Assembly (NCBI GenBank): GCA_903822175.1
Contig: CAIJOB010000012.1
Location: forward strand, 62,001 to 126,000
Direction: 5' to 3'
DNA from: an uncultured Alphaproteobacteria bacterium
Lineage (GTDB): Bacteria > Pseudomonadota > Alphaproteobacteria > Caulobacterales > Caulobacteraceae
DNA length: 64,000 nt
Below are positions 33,901 to 43,198 of this stretch, piece by piece; the stretch's first letter is position 1, and each line of letters starts with the position of its first letter. The notes beneath the pieces are model-generated. The model saw only the letters and a program-made list of their open reading frames with translations. It did no database searches and was not told where the DNA came from. The position numbers and the translations under genes are program-made.

Positions 33901-36307
33901 AGCGGGGTCCTTCCGCAAAGGCTGGATCGGCGTCTCCCAGGTCGGCGTCGACCGCGCGGGCCAGGGCCCGCAGCAGGTCCCCCGGCGAGGTCGGCTTGCG
34001 GACCACGCCCTGGAAGCCCGCGCGCGCCGCCTGTGCGGCGTCGAGCTGACCATCGGCGGAGAAGGCCAGGATCGGCATGTGCTGGTTCGGGCCAGGGCGC
34101 TCGCGGATGGCGCGCAGCGCCCCATGGCCGTCGAGCCGCGGCATCCGCAGGTCCATCAGGATCGCGTCGAACGGCGCGCTGGCGGCGGCCTCTATCGTCT
34201 CCACGCCGTCGGCGGCGTCGCTGACCTCAACGCCGGCCGGCTCGAGGATCGCGCGCGCAAGCTCGCGGTTCACGGCATTGTCGTCGGCCACCAGCACCCG
34301 CAACCCGCAAAGCCGTTCCAGGTCGACGCCGAAGCCGCCCTGGGCGTCCTTGGCGAAGGCCCGCAGCGCCGGCAGCGCCAGGCGGAAGGTCGAGCCACGG
34401 CCGACCCGGCTGGTCACGCTGACCTCGCCGTCCATCGCCATCGCCAGGCCATGGCAGATCGCCAGGCCCAGGCCGGTGCCGCCCCGGCTGCGCGTCGAGG
34501 AGCCATCGATCTGGGAGAACCGCTGGAAGAGCTTGGCCTTGGCTTCCGGCGCAATGCCCGGGCCGGTGTCGCTAACCTCGACCACGAGGCGGCCGTCGGC
34601 GCCGTAGCTCAAGGCCAGGGACACCCGCCCGCGCTCCGTGAATTTCACCGCATTGCCGACCAGGTTGATGAGGATCTGCCGCAGCCGATCCTCGTCGATC
34701 AGCAGGCTGTCGGGCAGGCCCACCGCCGCCTCAAAGCGCAGGTCGACCTTCTTGGCCCCGGCCTGCAGGGCGAACATCTCCAGGACCTCACGTGCCGCCC
34801 GCTCGGCGCTCGCCGGCGCGCGGCGGATGGTGACCTCGCCGGCCTCCAGCTTGGAGAAGTCCAGCACGTCGTTGACCACGGCCAGCAGGGCGCGGCTGGC
34901 GCCGGCGATGCGACCCACCTGGCCCTGGGCCGCCGCGTCCAGGTCCTTGCGCTCGCCGAGCAGGCCCGCGAAGCCCAGCACTGCCGTCAGCGGCGTGCGG
35001 ATCTCGTGGCTCATATTGGCCAGGAACTCCGCCTTCACCGCGGCGGCATGCTGGGCCTCGGCCAGCGCCGTGCGCAGCTGCGCCTTCAGCGCCTGCTCGT
35101 CGCCGACCTCGCGGGTGACGTCGATGATATCGGTGACCTCGCCGTCGGCGCCGCGCACGATCCGAGGATTGCTCTCCAGCCAGATCCAGCCGCCATCCTT
35201 GGCCTTGGCGCGGAAACGGATCGGGCGGCCTTCCTCCGTGACGCCGGCCCGCAGGTCGGAGAAGGTCTGCACGAAGCCGTCCTTGTCGTCCGGATGCACC
35301 AGGGAAGCGATGCGCGTCCCGATCAGCTCGTCGATCGAATAGCCGGTCACCCGCTCCACCGAAGGCGACAGGTAGGTGATCTTGCCCGTCGCGCCGGAGG
35401 TCATGGAAATCATGTCGGTGGCGTGCTCGGCCAGCAGGCGATAGCGGCGCTCACTCTCTTCCAGCGCATGCTTGGCGATCATCTGGTCGGTGACATCCAG
35501 CACCGTGCCGAAGACCGCGGTGACCTTGCCCTCGCCGTCCGTCTCGCAGATGCCGTGGCCGCTCAGATAGCGCAGCGTGCCGTCCGGCTGCAGGATGCGG
35601 GTCATGGTGTCGTTCCAGCCCTCACCGGTCCGCAGACTTTGCAGGACACGTGCGTCGGACTGCGCCTTGTCGTCGGGATGGACCATGTCCATCGCGTGCT
35701 CGAGGGCCACCGTGTCGCCGATCGCCAGCCCGTGCATGCGGAAGATCTGCGGCGACCACGTCGCCTCCAGCGTCTCGGCGTCGAGGCGCCAATAGCCCAC
35801 GCCGGCGACCTCCTCAGCCATCTCGGCGCGGCGCGAGTGCTCGGCCAGAGCCTCGCGGCTGGCGCGGCGCTCCGTGACATCGCGGAAGACGTTCAGGCGG
35901 CCCACGGCCACGCCGGGCGCGCCCTCCAGCGTGCTCGGATTGCCCTCCAGCCAGACCCAGGAGCCGTCGGCGCGCCGGAACCGGCGCTCACGGCGCGACT
36001 CTTGGCTGCGCGCCGCCTCGGTGGTCAGCCGGCTGGGATCGCCGCCGCCAGGCGCAAGGTCTTCCGGGTGCAGGAAATCGATCGACCGGCGGCCCATGAG
36101 ATCGGCCTGCGAGTAGCCGAAGTTCCGGCAGGACGGCGAGACATAGAAGATCGTCCCATCCAGATCGGTCAGGATGATCAGATCCCTGATGTGCTGCGAC
36201 AGCACATCCCAGGTCGCATCCCGTGGGGATTCGAGCGCCGCTGCGCCTGCGGGGCCGGGTCTCACATGGCCTTCCGGCCCATCGACGCAAGGGGCAGTGC
36301 CGGACAT
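33884..36307 (-). CDS. Hybrid sensor histidine kinase with three PAS domains
   Basis: An 807-residue soluble sensor. Three PAS/PAC units follow one another (about 35-150, 155-280 and 285-415, each with a DGTIFYVSPS or ATWSPQIFRMHG or GKITYLSPSVERVTGYS type core). HisKA comes next with the phospho-site in NMSHEIRTPL near residue 430, then HATPase_c (about 540-655: NLVGNAVKFTERG, GTGLGLAI), and a receiver at about 675-795 with MDLRMPRLDG. No membrane segment is visible, so it senses a cytoplasmic cue through PAS. The adjacent receiver gene is its likely partner. Confidence 0.92.
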   Translation of the reverse strand: MSGTAPCVDGPEGHVRPGPAGAAALESPRDATWDVLSQHIRDLIILTDLDGTIFYVSPSCRNFGYSQADLMGRRSIDFLHPEDLAPGGGDPSRLTTEAARSQESRRERRFRRADGSWVWLEGNPSTLEGAPGVAVGRLNVFRDVTERRASREALAEHSRRAEMAEEVAGVGYWRLDAETLEATWSPQIFRMHGLAIGDTVALEHAMDMVHPDDKAQSDARVLQSLRTGEGWNDTMTRILQPDGTLRYLSGHGICETDGEGKVTAVFGTVLDVTDQMIAKHALEESERRYRLLAEHATDMISMTSGATGKITYLSPSVERVTGYSIDELIGTRIASLVHPDDKDGFVQTFSDLRAGVTEEGRPIRFRAKAKDGGWIWLESNPRIVRGADGEVTDIIDVTREVGDEQALKAQLRTALAEAQHAAAVKAEFLANMSHEIRTPLTAVLGFAGLLGERKDLDAAAQGQVGRIAGASRALLAVVNDVLDFSKLEAGEVTIRRAPASAERAAREVLEMFALQAGAKKVDLRFEAAVGLPDSLLIDEDRLRQILINLVGNAVKFTERGRVSLALSYGADGRLVVEVSDTGPGIAPEAKAKLFQRFSQIDGSSTRSRGGTGLGLAICHGLAMAMDGEVSVTSRVGRGSTFRLALPALRAFAKDAQGGFGVDLERLCGLRVLVADDNAVNRELARAILEPAGVEVSDAADGVETIEAAASAPFDAILMDLRMPRLDGHGALRAIRERPGPNQHMPILAFSADGQLDAAQAARAGFQGVVRKPTSPGDLLRALARAVDADLGDADPAFAEGPRYAAAS

Positions 36308-36472
36308 AAGAAATCCATAATTATCTAATCTATTTCAAATAGTTACCGTGACAGGCTTGCGCGCTGGTTAACGGCGCTGCGGCGGGACGTCGCAGCGGTC
36401 AGGCGGGCACGGAGTCCGAAACACTTGCCGCGCCTCTTTGGGCGCATCACCGCAGCAAGGGAACGCCCTTGG

Positions 36473-36494
36473 GGCGGAGGGATTCCGCTCCGCC
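36473..36494 (-). terminator. Hairpin just past the GMC gene
   Basis: On the minus strand GGCGGAG and CTCCGCC form a 7-bp stem around eight bases, beginning three bases after the GMC stop codon. No T-tract follows. It probably ends the SDR-GMC transcript. Confidence 0.4.
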
Positions 36495-36496
36495 GG

Positions 36497-38131
36497 TCAC
36501 GCCAGGCTCTCGCCGGCCTTGTGCGAACTTGGGCGCGCGACGCTGCCGGCCTTGGCCGCCGGCGCCGACGTGCCCAGCCGCTCCAGCAGGTGGTCGCCGA
36601 CCCGCAGTGCATTGGCGACCGTCGTCAGCGTCGGGTTCACCGAGGCGATGGAGGGGAAGAAGCTGGTGTCGGTGACATAGAGATTGTCCAGCTCGTGGGC
36701 CTTGCAGAACGGGTCGAGCACCGAGCTCTTCGGATCCGCCCCGAACCTGACCGTGCCGGCCTGGTGCGCCGTCCCGTAGAGCGGCAACAGGCTGCCGAAC
36801 TCAAAGTGGTGCTGGCTGATCGGGTGCGCGTGATCGACGAAGCCGTCCAGCGAGGCGTGCAGCTTCTTCACCAGCCGCTCGTGCCCCTCGAGGTTGTTGT
36901 AGGTGTAGTCGAGATTGATCCGCCCATCGGCCGACAGATGCACCCGGTTTTCCGGCAGCGGCAGATCCTCGCTGATCACCAGCATCGACAACATGCGCTC
37001 GGCGATGCCCTGCGAGATCGCGTCCGGCACCAGGCCGGGCGGCAGCCAGTCGGAGACCTGTCCCTCCAGGGTCTGGCCGGACATGTATTCCAGAAGCTGG
37101 ATGTGCCCCATCGGCAGATTGTAGGAGCCGTCCGGATCCCCCCAGTAGAAGTCGTTGCAGGCCAGCGTCTTGGGGAAGGTCACGTCCACATGCGCCGCGG
37201 TCAGGCTGACCATCGCCGTCAGCGTGTGGAACATGTAGTTGCGCCCCACCTGGTCGGAGCCGTTGGCCAGGCCGTTCGGATGTGCCGCGTTGGCCGAGGC
37301 CAGCAGCACCGCCGCGGTATTGGCCGCGCCCGCCGCCAGCACCACGATGTCGCCGGTCCAGCGTTCCTCGCCCTGCTCGGTCTGGCAGACCACTTCGGTG
37401 ACGCTTTTTCCGCGAGGATCGGTCTCCAGCCGCGTCACCTTGCGCCCGGTCAGCAGCGTGATGTTCGGCAGGTCCATCAAGGGCTCGATGGCGATGGTCC
37501 GCGCGTCGGACTTGGCCTTCAGCAGGCAGGGATAGCCGCCGCAGGTCTTGCACTTGATGCAGGCCGAGGTCACCGGATGAGCCTGGTCGAGCTTGATGCC
37601 GAGCGGCAGCGAGAACGGCCGCCAGCCCTGCTGCTTCCAGTGCTCGCGCAGCTGGGCGATGCCGGGGTCGTCGTGCACGGCGGCGCAGGCATAGGCCGGC
37701 TCGTTCCCCTCCTCGGTCGGGTCGTCGCCGCGGTTACCGTGCACCCGCCACAGGGTCTCGGCCTCGGCGTAGTAGGGCGCCAGATCCGTCAAGCTGATCG
37801 GCCAGGCCGGCGAGACGCCGCCGGCATGCTCCACCAGCTCGAAATCCCGCCCGCGCAGCCGCATCAGGGCGGCGCCATAGAAGGTGGTGTTGCCGCCGAC
37901 CCAGTAGTGAGTGTTGGGCGTGAACGGCTTGCCGCGCTTGTCGTACCAATGCTCCTTGGTCTGATAGCGGCGCTCCACGAACACCGCCTTGGAGCTCCAG
38001 TTCTCCGCCTCACGCGGCAACTGGTCGCCGCGCTCCAGGATCAGGATGGTCTTGCCGCTGGCCGCCAGCCGCTGGGCGATGGTCCCGCCGCCCGCACCAG
38101 ACCCGATGATCACCACGTCAAAATGCGCCAT
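36497..38131 (-). CDS. GMC family oxidoreductase
   Basis: A 544-residue FAD enzyme. GSGAGGGTIAQRLAASG near the start is the FAD dinucleotide motif, WVGGNTTFYGAALMRL is the GMC signature, and the C-terminal block DTSFFPSIASVNPTLTTVAN carries the catalytic His/Asn region (here SVNPTLT; a preceding His is in DNLYVTD context). A cysteine-rich stretch, CIKCKTCGGYPC near 193-204, is unusual for plain GMC enzymes but known in the ferredoxin-like subset. It is the second gene of a pair with an SDR three bases upstream, suggesting oxidation of an alcohol or hydroxysteroid-like substrate. Confidence 0.88.
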   Translation of the reverse strand: MAHFDVVIIGSGAGGGTIAQRLAASGKTILILERGDQLPREAENWSSKAVFVERRYQTKEHWYDKRGKPFTPNTHYWVGGNTTFYGAALMRLRGRDFELVEHAGGVSPAWPISLTDLAPYYAEAETLWRVHGNRGDDPTEEGNEPAYACAAVHDDPGIAQLREHWKQQGWRPFSLPLGIKLDQAHPVTSACIKCKTCGGYPCLLKAKSDARTIAIEPLMDLPNITLLTGRKVTRLETDPRGKSVTEVVCQTEQGEERWTGDIVVLAAGAANTAAVLLASANAAHPNGLANGSDQVGRNYMFHTLTAMVSLTAAHVDVTFPKTLACNDFYWGDPDGSYNLPMGHIQLLEYMSGQTLEGQVSDWLPPGLVPDAISQGIAERMLSMLVISEDLPLPENRVHLSADGRINLDYTYNNLEGHERLVKKLHASLDGFVDHAHPISQHHFEFGSLLPLYGTAHQAGTVRFGADPKSSVLDPFCKAHELDNLYVTDTSFFPSIASVNPTLTTVANALRVGDHLLERLGTSAPAAKAGSVARPSSHKAGESLA

Positions 38132-38134
38132 GGA

Positions 38135-38956
38135 CTACTCCTGCAGATGATATTTCGCCGTCGCGCGGTTCAGGATCGCGATCAGCAGCGGTTGCGGCGT
38201 GTAGTGCAGGACCGCCGCGGCGATCTTGTTGTGCAGGCCCGGCACCACGACCACCCGGCCGCGGTCGTTAGCGGCAAGCGTCTCGGCCACCACCTGCTCG
38301 GCGGTCTGGAACAGCCGCCGGGGCGCCTCGTCCATCAGCCCCTTGGTGCCGTTGGCCTCCGCGAATTCGGTCAGCGTGAAGCCCGGGCAGGTCGCGGTCA
38401 CCCGCACGCCGGTCCCCTTCAGCTCGGCCGCCAGCGACTGGCTCCACTTCACGGTCAGGGTCTTGGCGCCCGGATAGAGGCTATGGCCCGCGACGCCCGG
38501 CGCGAAGGCCACCAGCGAGGCCACATTGACGATCGCGCCCCGCCGCCGCTCGACCATGCCGGGGATCACGCCGTAGGCCAGTCCGCAGGCGTTGACGACC
38601 AGCGTCATCAGGAAGTCCCGCTGCCGCGCCCAGGGCACGCCGACAAAGCTCTGGGCGATCGAAAAGCCGGCGTTGTTGACCAAGGCGTCGACCACCCGCC
38701 CGCGGGCCGCCACCTGGGCCAGGACGCCGACATGCGCCTCATATTCCGCCAGATCGGCCGGGACCGCGAAGGCCTCGATCCCGTGGGCGGCGGAAAGCTC
38801 GCCGGCCAGGGCCTCCAGCCGGTCCGCGCGCCTCGCTGAAAGCGCCAGATCGTAACCCCGCGCCGCATAGGCCCGGGCGAAGGCGACGCCGATGCCGGCC
38901 GACGCGCCGGTGATCAGGGCCAGCGGGCGCTGCGAAGAGACGGCGTCATGGGTCAT
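38135..38956 (-). CDS. Short-chain dehydrogenase/reductase
   Basis: A 273-residue SDR with the NAD(P) motif TGASAGIG near residue 16, NNAG near 90, and the catalytic Ser and Tyr in NVASLVAF and SLYPGAK (YxxxK). The protein resembles the DltE/YqjQ type with a C-terminal region going to PLLIAILNRATAKYHL. It precedes the GMC gene by three bases on the same transcript and probably acts on the same substrate line. Confidence 0.9.
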   Translation of the reverse strand: MTHDAVSSQRPLALITGASAGIGVAFARAYAARGYDLALSARRADRLEALAGELSAAHGIEAFAVPADLAEYEAHVGVLAQVAARGRVVDALVNNAGFSIAQSFVGVPWARQRDFLMTLVVNACGLAYGVIPGMVERRRGAIVNVASLVAFAPGVAGHSLYPGAKTLTVKWSQSLAAELKGTGVRVTATCPGFTLTEFAEANGTKGLMDEAPRRLFQTAEQVVAETLAANDRGRVVVVPGLHNKIAAAVLHYTPQPLLIAILNRATAKYHLQE

Positions 38957-39140
38957 GGCCCCAGTTGCATTGCTCTCGCCGCTGACGTCAAACTTCGCGT
39001 GTTTGGCGAGTTAACGTCAACTTATCGCCGAATGGCGGAAAGAAGCGGCCGACAAGCTCCGCAATCAGATTGACAAGGCCTCCTGGCGACGGCGAAACCC
39101 GTTGCCGCCAGGCACTGGACGGCCAGGCACAAGGACCTGA

Positions 39141-40043
39141 ATGAGCGAACCGTTCGCCAAGAAGCTTGAGCTGACCCTCAAGGTGCTGTCGATGAGCCGC
39201 GCGCGGCTGGCGGCGGACCTGGGCGTCGACAAGTCGGTGGTCGGCCGCTGGGTGTCCGGCGCGGTCCAGCCCTCGGCGCACAACCTTTCGATGCTCTCCA
39301 GCCTGATCGCCGAGCGCATCTCCGGCTTCACCGCGCACGACTGGGACCGCAGCCTGCCGAGCTTCGCCGAATTCATCGGCGCCGACCTGGAAACCGTCTC
39401 CGGCCGCAGCGGCGCCAACGTCATGCTGGGCCTGCCGCTGGTCGGCATGGAGCAGTTCCTCGCCGCCACGTCCCTGCGTGGACCGACCTATGAGGGCTTC
39501 TACCGCTCCACCCGGCCCTACATCCTGTCGCCGGGCCGCTTCATACACGACTACTGCATGGTGCGGCTGGACCCCAACGGACTGCTGCGCACACGGGTCG
39601 GCACCGGCGGCACGCTCGCCGACGGCTGGCTGCTGCCGGCCGGCAACCAGCTGTTCGCGGTGACCGTGGACGTGGTCTCCGGCGCGGTGCTGTTCGGCAT
39701 CTTCCACGGGGTGGCGACCGCCAAGGCGGAGGTCATCGACGGGCTGATCCTGGCGCCTTCCCTCGATGTAGGCCGCACGCCCGCCGCCTATCCGATGATC
39801 TTCGAGCGGGTCGACGATCTCAGCGGCGACGAAGAGGCCGACAATCGTCACTTTCTGCAACTCGCCTCCGGCAACCCGGTCGCGCCGGAGGGTTCGATCT
39901 CCGAAGAGATCCGCCGCTACCTGAACCCCGATGTGGGCCCGGCCGCCGCGGCCCTGGGCGGCGAACTGCTGTTCCTGCTGCCGCTGACCCGGTCGCTGGC
40001 GCGCGGCCCCGCCTATGGGGAACGCCCTTTGGGCAAGAAATAG
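39141..40043 (+). CDS. XRE-type HTH transcriptional regulator with C-terminal sensor region
   Basis: A 300-residue protein with a lambda-repressor-like HTH at about 9-58 (KLELTLKVLSMSRARLAADL, then VDKSVVGRWVSG). The rest (about 75-280) is a mixed domain that I cannot name; it has FIHDYCMVRLDPNGLLR and a PAS-like beta pattern. It is divergent from the SDR-GMC operon and may control it, but I cannot see an operator. No ligand is known. Confidence 0.78.
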   Translation: MSEPFAKKLELTLKVLSMSRARLAADLGVDKSVVGRWVSGAVQPSAHNLSMLSSLIAERISGFTAHDWDRSLPSFAEFIGADLETVSGRSGANVMLGLPLVGMEQFLAATSLRGPTYEGFYRSTRPYILSPGRFIHDYCMVRLDPNGLLRTRVGTGGTLADGWLLPAGNQLFAVTVDVVSGAVLFGIFHGVATAKAEVIDGLILAPSLDVGRTPAAYPMIFERVDDLSGDEEADNRHFLQLASGNPVAPEGSISEEIRRYLNPDVGPAAAALGGELLFLLPLTRSLARGPAYGERPLGKK

Positions 40044-40055
40044 GGCGGCGCCCTA
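40041..40055. terminator. Short shared hairpin between convergent genes
   Basis: TAGGGC and GCCCTA form a six-base stem with a three-base loop across the end of the XRE gene and the end of the HWE kinase gene. It may end both transcripts; there is no T-tract. Confidence 0.3.
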
Positions 40056-41022
40056 GGCCTCGGTCACCCCGTCGCCGAGCGGCGCGGTCAGCTTGAAGAC
40101 CACTCCGTCGGGGGCGAAATCCAGGCGCACATTGGCCTTTAGCTCAGACGCCAGGCCGCGCTCGATCAGCCGGCTGCCAAAGCCCGGCGGGCCGGGCTTG
40201 CCGACCGGCGGCCCCTCGCTCTCGCGCCAGGTGAGGCGCAGCCGCCGGGCCTCGCCCTCGCCGTCGATGGCCCAGGTCAGCGACACGCGCCCCTTCGGCG
40301 TCGAAAGCGCCCCATACTTCGCCGCATTGGTGGCCAGTTCGTGCAGGCCAAGCGCCATGGCCGTCGCGGTCTGCGGCGCCAGCAGGACTTCCGGCCCTTC
40401 AATGGTGAAGCGTTCCCCGTCGCCGTGCGGCCCAGCCATCTCGGCGGCCACCGAGCCGAGGCTCGCGCCCAGCCAGGTTTCGGCCACCAGCACGTCGTTG
40501 GCGCGGGCCAGCGCGAACAGGCGCGCCATGAACCGCTCGCGCGCATCCGGCGCCACCTGCGGCCCGCGCAGGCTCTGAGCGGCGATCGCCTGGACGGTCG
40601 CCAGGCTGTTCTTCACCCGGTGATTGAGTTCGTTGACCAGCAGCCGCTGGCGCGCGTCGGCGGTCTTGCGCTCGGTTATGTCGGTCAGCGTGATCGCGAC
40701 CCCGCCACCGCGCATCGGTACGATCCGCAGCTCCACCGTCCGGTCGGGCCGCAGCGCCGAGGAGGTTTCGAAGGTGGTCGCCTTGCCGTCGTCCATCGCC
40801 GCGCGGCAGAAGGCCTCGAACGGCGTGCCTCGTCCCTGGGGGAAAACCTCCCACAGCGTGCGCCCCAGCATGGCAGCCCGGGCGACGCCGAAATATTCCT
40901 CGGCGGCGCGGTTGAACACCACGTCAGTCCGCGTCGAGCGCGTAGAAGGCGTCGCTGACGCTTTCGAGCACCGCCTCCAGGCGGGCCTCATAGCTGGGTT
41001 CTGACGACGGGGACGCGGACAT
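40053..41022 (-). pseudogene. HWE-family sensor histidine kinase, frameshifted in its PAS domain
   Basis: The coding trace begins at ATG 41022 (MSASPSSEPSYEARLEAVL), runs through SDAFYALDAD and meets a TGA at 40924-40926. Translation resumes one frame away with VVFNRAAEEYFGV, and the rest is a full PAS-HWE kinase: the phospho-site HRVKNSLATVQ and the N-box HELATNAAKYGAL are intact. Between GAC and GTG only four bases remain where six are expected (Trp-Arg or similar), so two bases are lost or one gained. The gene is therefore either broken or an assembly error. With no receiver beside it, the output partner is unknown. Confidence 0.82.
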
Positions 41023-41094
41023 GGCGCTCGCAACTCAAGCTCGGATGCAACCCTAGCAGGCAAGGCGCTGAGCGGAAGCCCAGCGATATATTGG

Positions 41095-41262
41095 CTAGCC
41101 TGGACGCTGCTCGCGATACGTGCCGTTGCGCGCCCCCTCGCCCAGCTCGCGCCACGCCTTGGCGAGCTCCAGACAACGGGCCCGCTGCGCCTCGTCGTTG
41201 ATCTGCGAGGCGAAGCCTTCCATCACCCGCGCGATCCGATTGTATTCATCCTCGCGCGCCAC
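41095..41262 (-). CDS. Small conserved alphaproteobacterial protein
   Basis: A 55-residue helical protein, with EYNRIARVMEGFASQI and CLELAKAWRELG making a short two-helix pattern. I recognise it as a common small uncharacterised protein of Alphaproteobacteria. The start is GTG 41262, with GGGAGG six bases upstream. It overlaps the end of the deacetylase gene by 17 bases, so it is co-transcribed. Confidence 0.6.
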   Translation of the reverse strand: MAREDEYNRIARVMEGFASQINDEAQRARCLELAKAWRELGEGARNGTYREQRPG

Positions 41263-42100
41263 GGACCGCCTCCCGTCTCGGCTGCGGCGCACTGGCCGCC
41301 AAAATCAGCTGAGGGCCCGGCGTCTTGAGGGACTGGGGCTCCAGCGCCACCGCCTCGCGCCCAGCGCCCGCCGCGGCCAGCAGATCCGACAGCGCGGCCC
41401 AGGCGAACTCGTCCCTGGCGGTCCAGGCGAGGAAAGCCTCCAGGAACCTCCAGGCCGCCTCATCGTGCGCCAGATGGTGGGTCAGGACGCCGATCGGCGC
41501 CGCCCACAGGCCCGCCCGGCGACGGCGCGCCAGTTCGCCCGTCAAGGTTTTGAGGAACCGGCCCCGCCCGCGGAACCGCGCGCCTCCCCGCCAGCGCATC
41601 AGGTCGAGGTGCGCGTCCACGCGCGCCAGCCCCTCCGGTGCGAGCTCGCCGTTCACCGACCAGCCGGCGTAGCCGCCGGCGCCAAGCGCCGCTTCCAACT
41701 CGGGATGGACGTCGTTCCACGGCGGCACGTAGATCGGCTGCGCCCTGGGCACGGTCTGCAGCAGGCTCCAGCCCCGGTGCAGCGCGATCTCCAGCTCATG
41801 CCGGCTCCAGTCGTGCGGGAATTCGCCCGCCGCCGGGCCGCTTCGCCGGTTCTGGTGGTCGACGCCGTGCTGGACGACGGTGACCAGCGAGGCGCGCGCC
41901 AGGCGAGCGGCAAGGCCTGCCATGTCGCCGGCCGGCACGGCCGCCAGCGTCAGCGGAACGCCTGTGGCCCGGCTCGCCTGCAGCAGCCGGTCCAGCGCGG
42001 CCGACCCGCCGGCCGCGTCATCGTCACGCCACCACAACCGCGCGGTCCGCCCGGCGCGCCGCCAGCGCCGCAGTTCCAGCCATAGGGCCAGGTTCAGCAA
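41246..42100 (-). CDS. Polysaccharide deacetylase family protein
   Basis: A 284-residue NodB-like enzyme that would remove acetyl groups from a surface polysaccharide. The early RDDDA stretch fits the first motif (Asp-Asp) and VVQHGVDHQN fits the second (His-x-x-x-His). YVPPWNDVHP is the third block with the Pro-Trp pattern. The order of blocks is typical. It starts nine bases after the GT2 gene ends, on the same transcript. No signal peptide is visible, so it is probably cytoplasmic. Confidence 0.8.
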   Translation of the reverse strand: MLNLALWLELRRWRRAGRTARLWWRDDDAAGGSAALDRLLQASRATGVPLTLAAVPAGDMAGLAARLARASLVTVVQHGVDHQNRRSGPAAGEFPHDWSRHELEIALHRGWSLLQTVPRAQPIYVPPWNDVHPELEAALGAGGYAGWSVNGELAPEGLARVDAHLDLMRWRGGARFRGRGRFLKTLTGELARRRRAGLWAAPIGVLTHHLAHDEAAWRFLEAFLAWTARDEFAWAALSDLLAAAGAGREAVALEPQSLKTPGPQLILAASAPQPRREAVRGARG

Positions 42101-42109
42101 CGCTGGCCC

Positions 42110-42916
42110 TCAGGCCGCCCGCGCCAGGGCGGGCTCGGCCTCGGCCAGCGCCCCGGCGCTCACCGCCTGCCGGTCGAGATCGACCCGCAGCGCCGACAGC
42201 AGCGGATAGAGCCCGGCCATCATCGAGATCAGGAGGCCCCAGCCGCCCTCGCGCCAGCCGCCGCGCCGCACGTAGCACTTCCAAAACCGCTGCAGGCCAC
42301 GCCGCGCATTGTCGGCGATACCGGTCTTGCCGCCATGCTCACGCAGGTCCTGGGCCTTGAGATCGGTGTAGCGGTCGAGGCGGCGGAACACGTCGGAGAC
42401 ATTGTCGCCGAACTGGTGGCGCAGGCCGTGCTTCAGGTTCGCACCCTGCGGGCCATCGAAGATCACCTTGGGATGCACCCGCTCGCCGCCCCAGCGCTTG
42501 GTCCCTTTGCGGTAGAGCCGCGCGGCCATGGTGGTTCCGAACGAGCCGCCCCAGCCGTGGCGGATCAGCCGCTCGCCCACATAGTTGTCGACCGGGACCT
42601 TGCGGAAGGCGAAGCGGGCGTCGTCCAGGCTGGCCAGCACTTCACGCGCCAGCTCCGGCGTCACGATCTCATCGGCGTCGACTTCCAGGATCCAGTCGCC
42701 GCTGGCCGCCGCCATGCCGGCCGCCCGACGCGGGCCTTCCAGCGGGAAGACGCCGCTGATCATCACCGCGCCATAGGCCTCGCCGATCGCCCGCGTCCGG
42801 TCGGTGCAGCGGTCGAGCACCAGAACGATCTCGTCGGCGAATCCCAGCGCCTCGAGACAGCGTCCTAACCGGCGCTCTTCATTGTGAACGCAGAGCACCG
42901 CCGAAAGCTTGACCAT
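42110..42916 (-). CDS. GT2 family glycosyltransferase (WaaE/KdtX-like)
   Basis: A 268-residue GT-A transferase of the lipopolysaccharide core GT2 type. The N-terminal KLSAVLCVHNEERR strand, the DRCTDRT loop and the intact EVDADEIV motif (residues 78-85) are all seen, so it should be active. A basic, amphipathic C-terminal part would attach it to the inner membrane. The ATG at 42916 has AAGGGGGA upstream. It is first in a transcript with the deacetylase and the small protein, pointing to LPS or capsule synthesis. Its paralogue lies at 32638-33450. Confidence 0.9.
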   Translation of the reverse strand: MVKLSAVLCVHNEERRLGRCLEALGFADEIVLVLDRCTDRTRAIGEAYGAVMISGVFPLEGPRRAAGMAAASGDWILEVDADEIVTPELAREVLASLDDARFAFRKVPVDNYVGERLIRHGWGGSFGTTMAARLYRKGTKRWGGERVHPKVIFDGPQGANLKHGLRHQFGDNVSDVFRRLDRYTDLKAQDLREHGGKTGIADNARRGLQRFWKCYVRRGGWREGGWGLLISMMAGLYPLLSALRVDLDRQAVSAGALAEAEPALARAA

Positions 42917-43198
42917 GAACGTCCCCCTTACGAACCGGAGACGCCTTAAGGACTGTGTCGCCTCAGCAAAAAAACGGCGCCGTGTCGGATTGTCGCGGCG
43001 GATTTTATGCCGTTTATATAACGACTTGTGGCGGACCACCTGCGTTACGCCAGTGTGTCAGGCCGCCATGTTGGTTAACCGGCGGATGATCGGCGCCCGC
43101 CTCTGGACGGTCTCTGAGGCTTGTTCTACTTGCGCCGCGCCCGCAGCCGGTTCATCCCGCCGGGACCAACGCGCTCTACGCAAGGCCGAAACCTCGAG

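Noticed and set aside
33824..36328. Long plus-strand frame opposite the hybrid kinase
   Set aside because: Shadow of a clearly conserved kinase; no ribosome site or domain.
36425..38839. Long plus-strand frame opposite the GMC and SDR genes
   Set aside because: The minus-strand genes have catalytic motifs; the plus frame is Arg/Gln/His-rich shadow.
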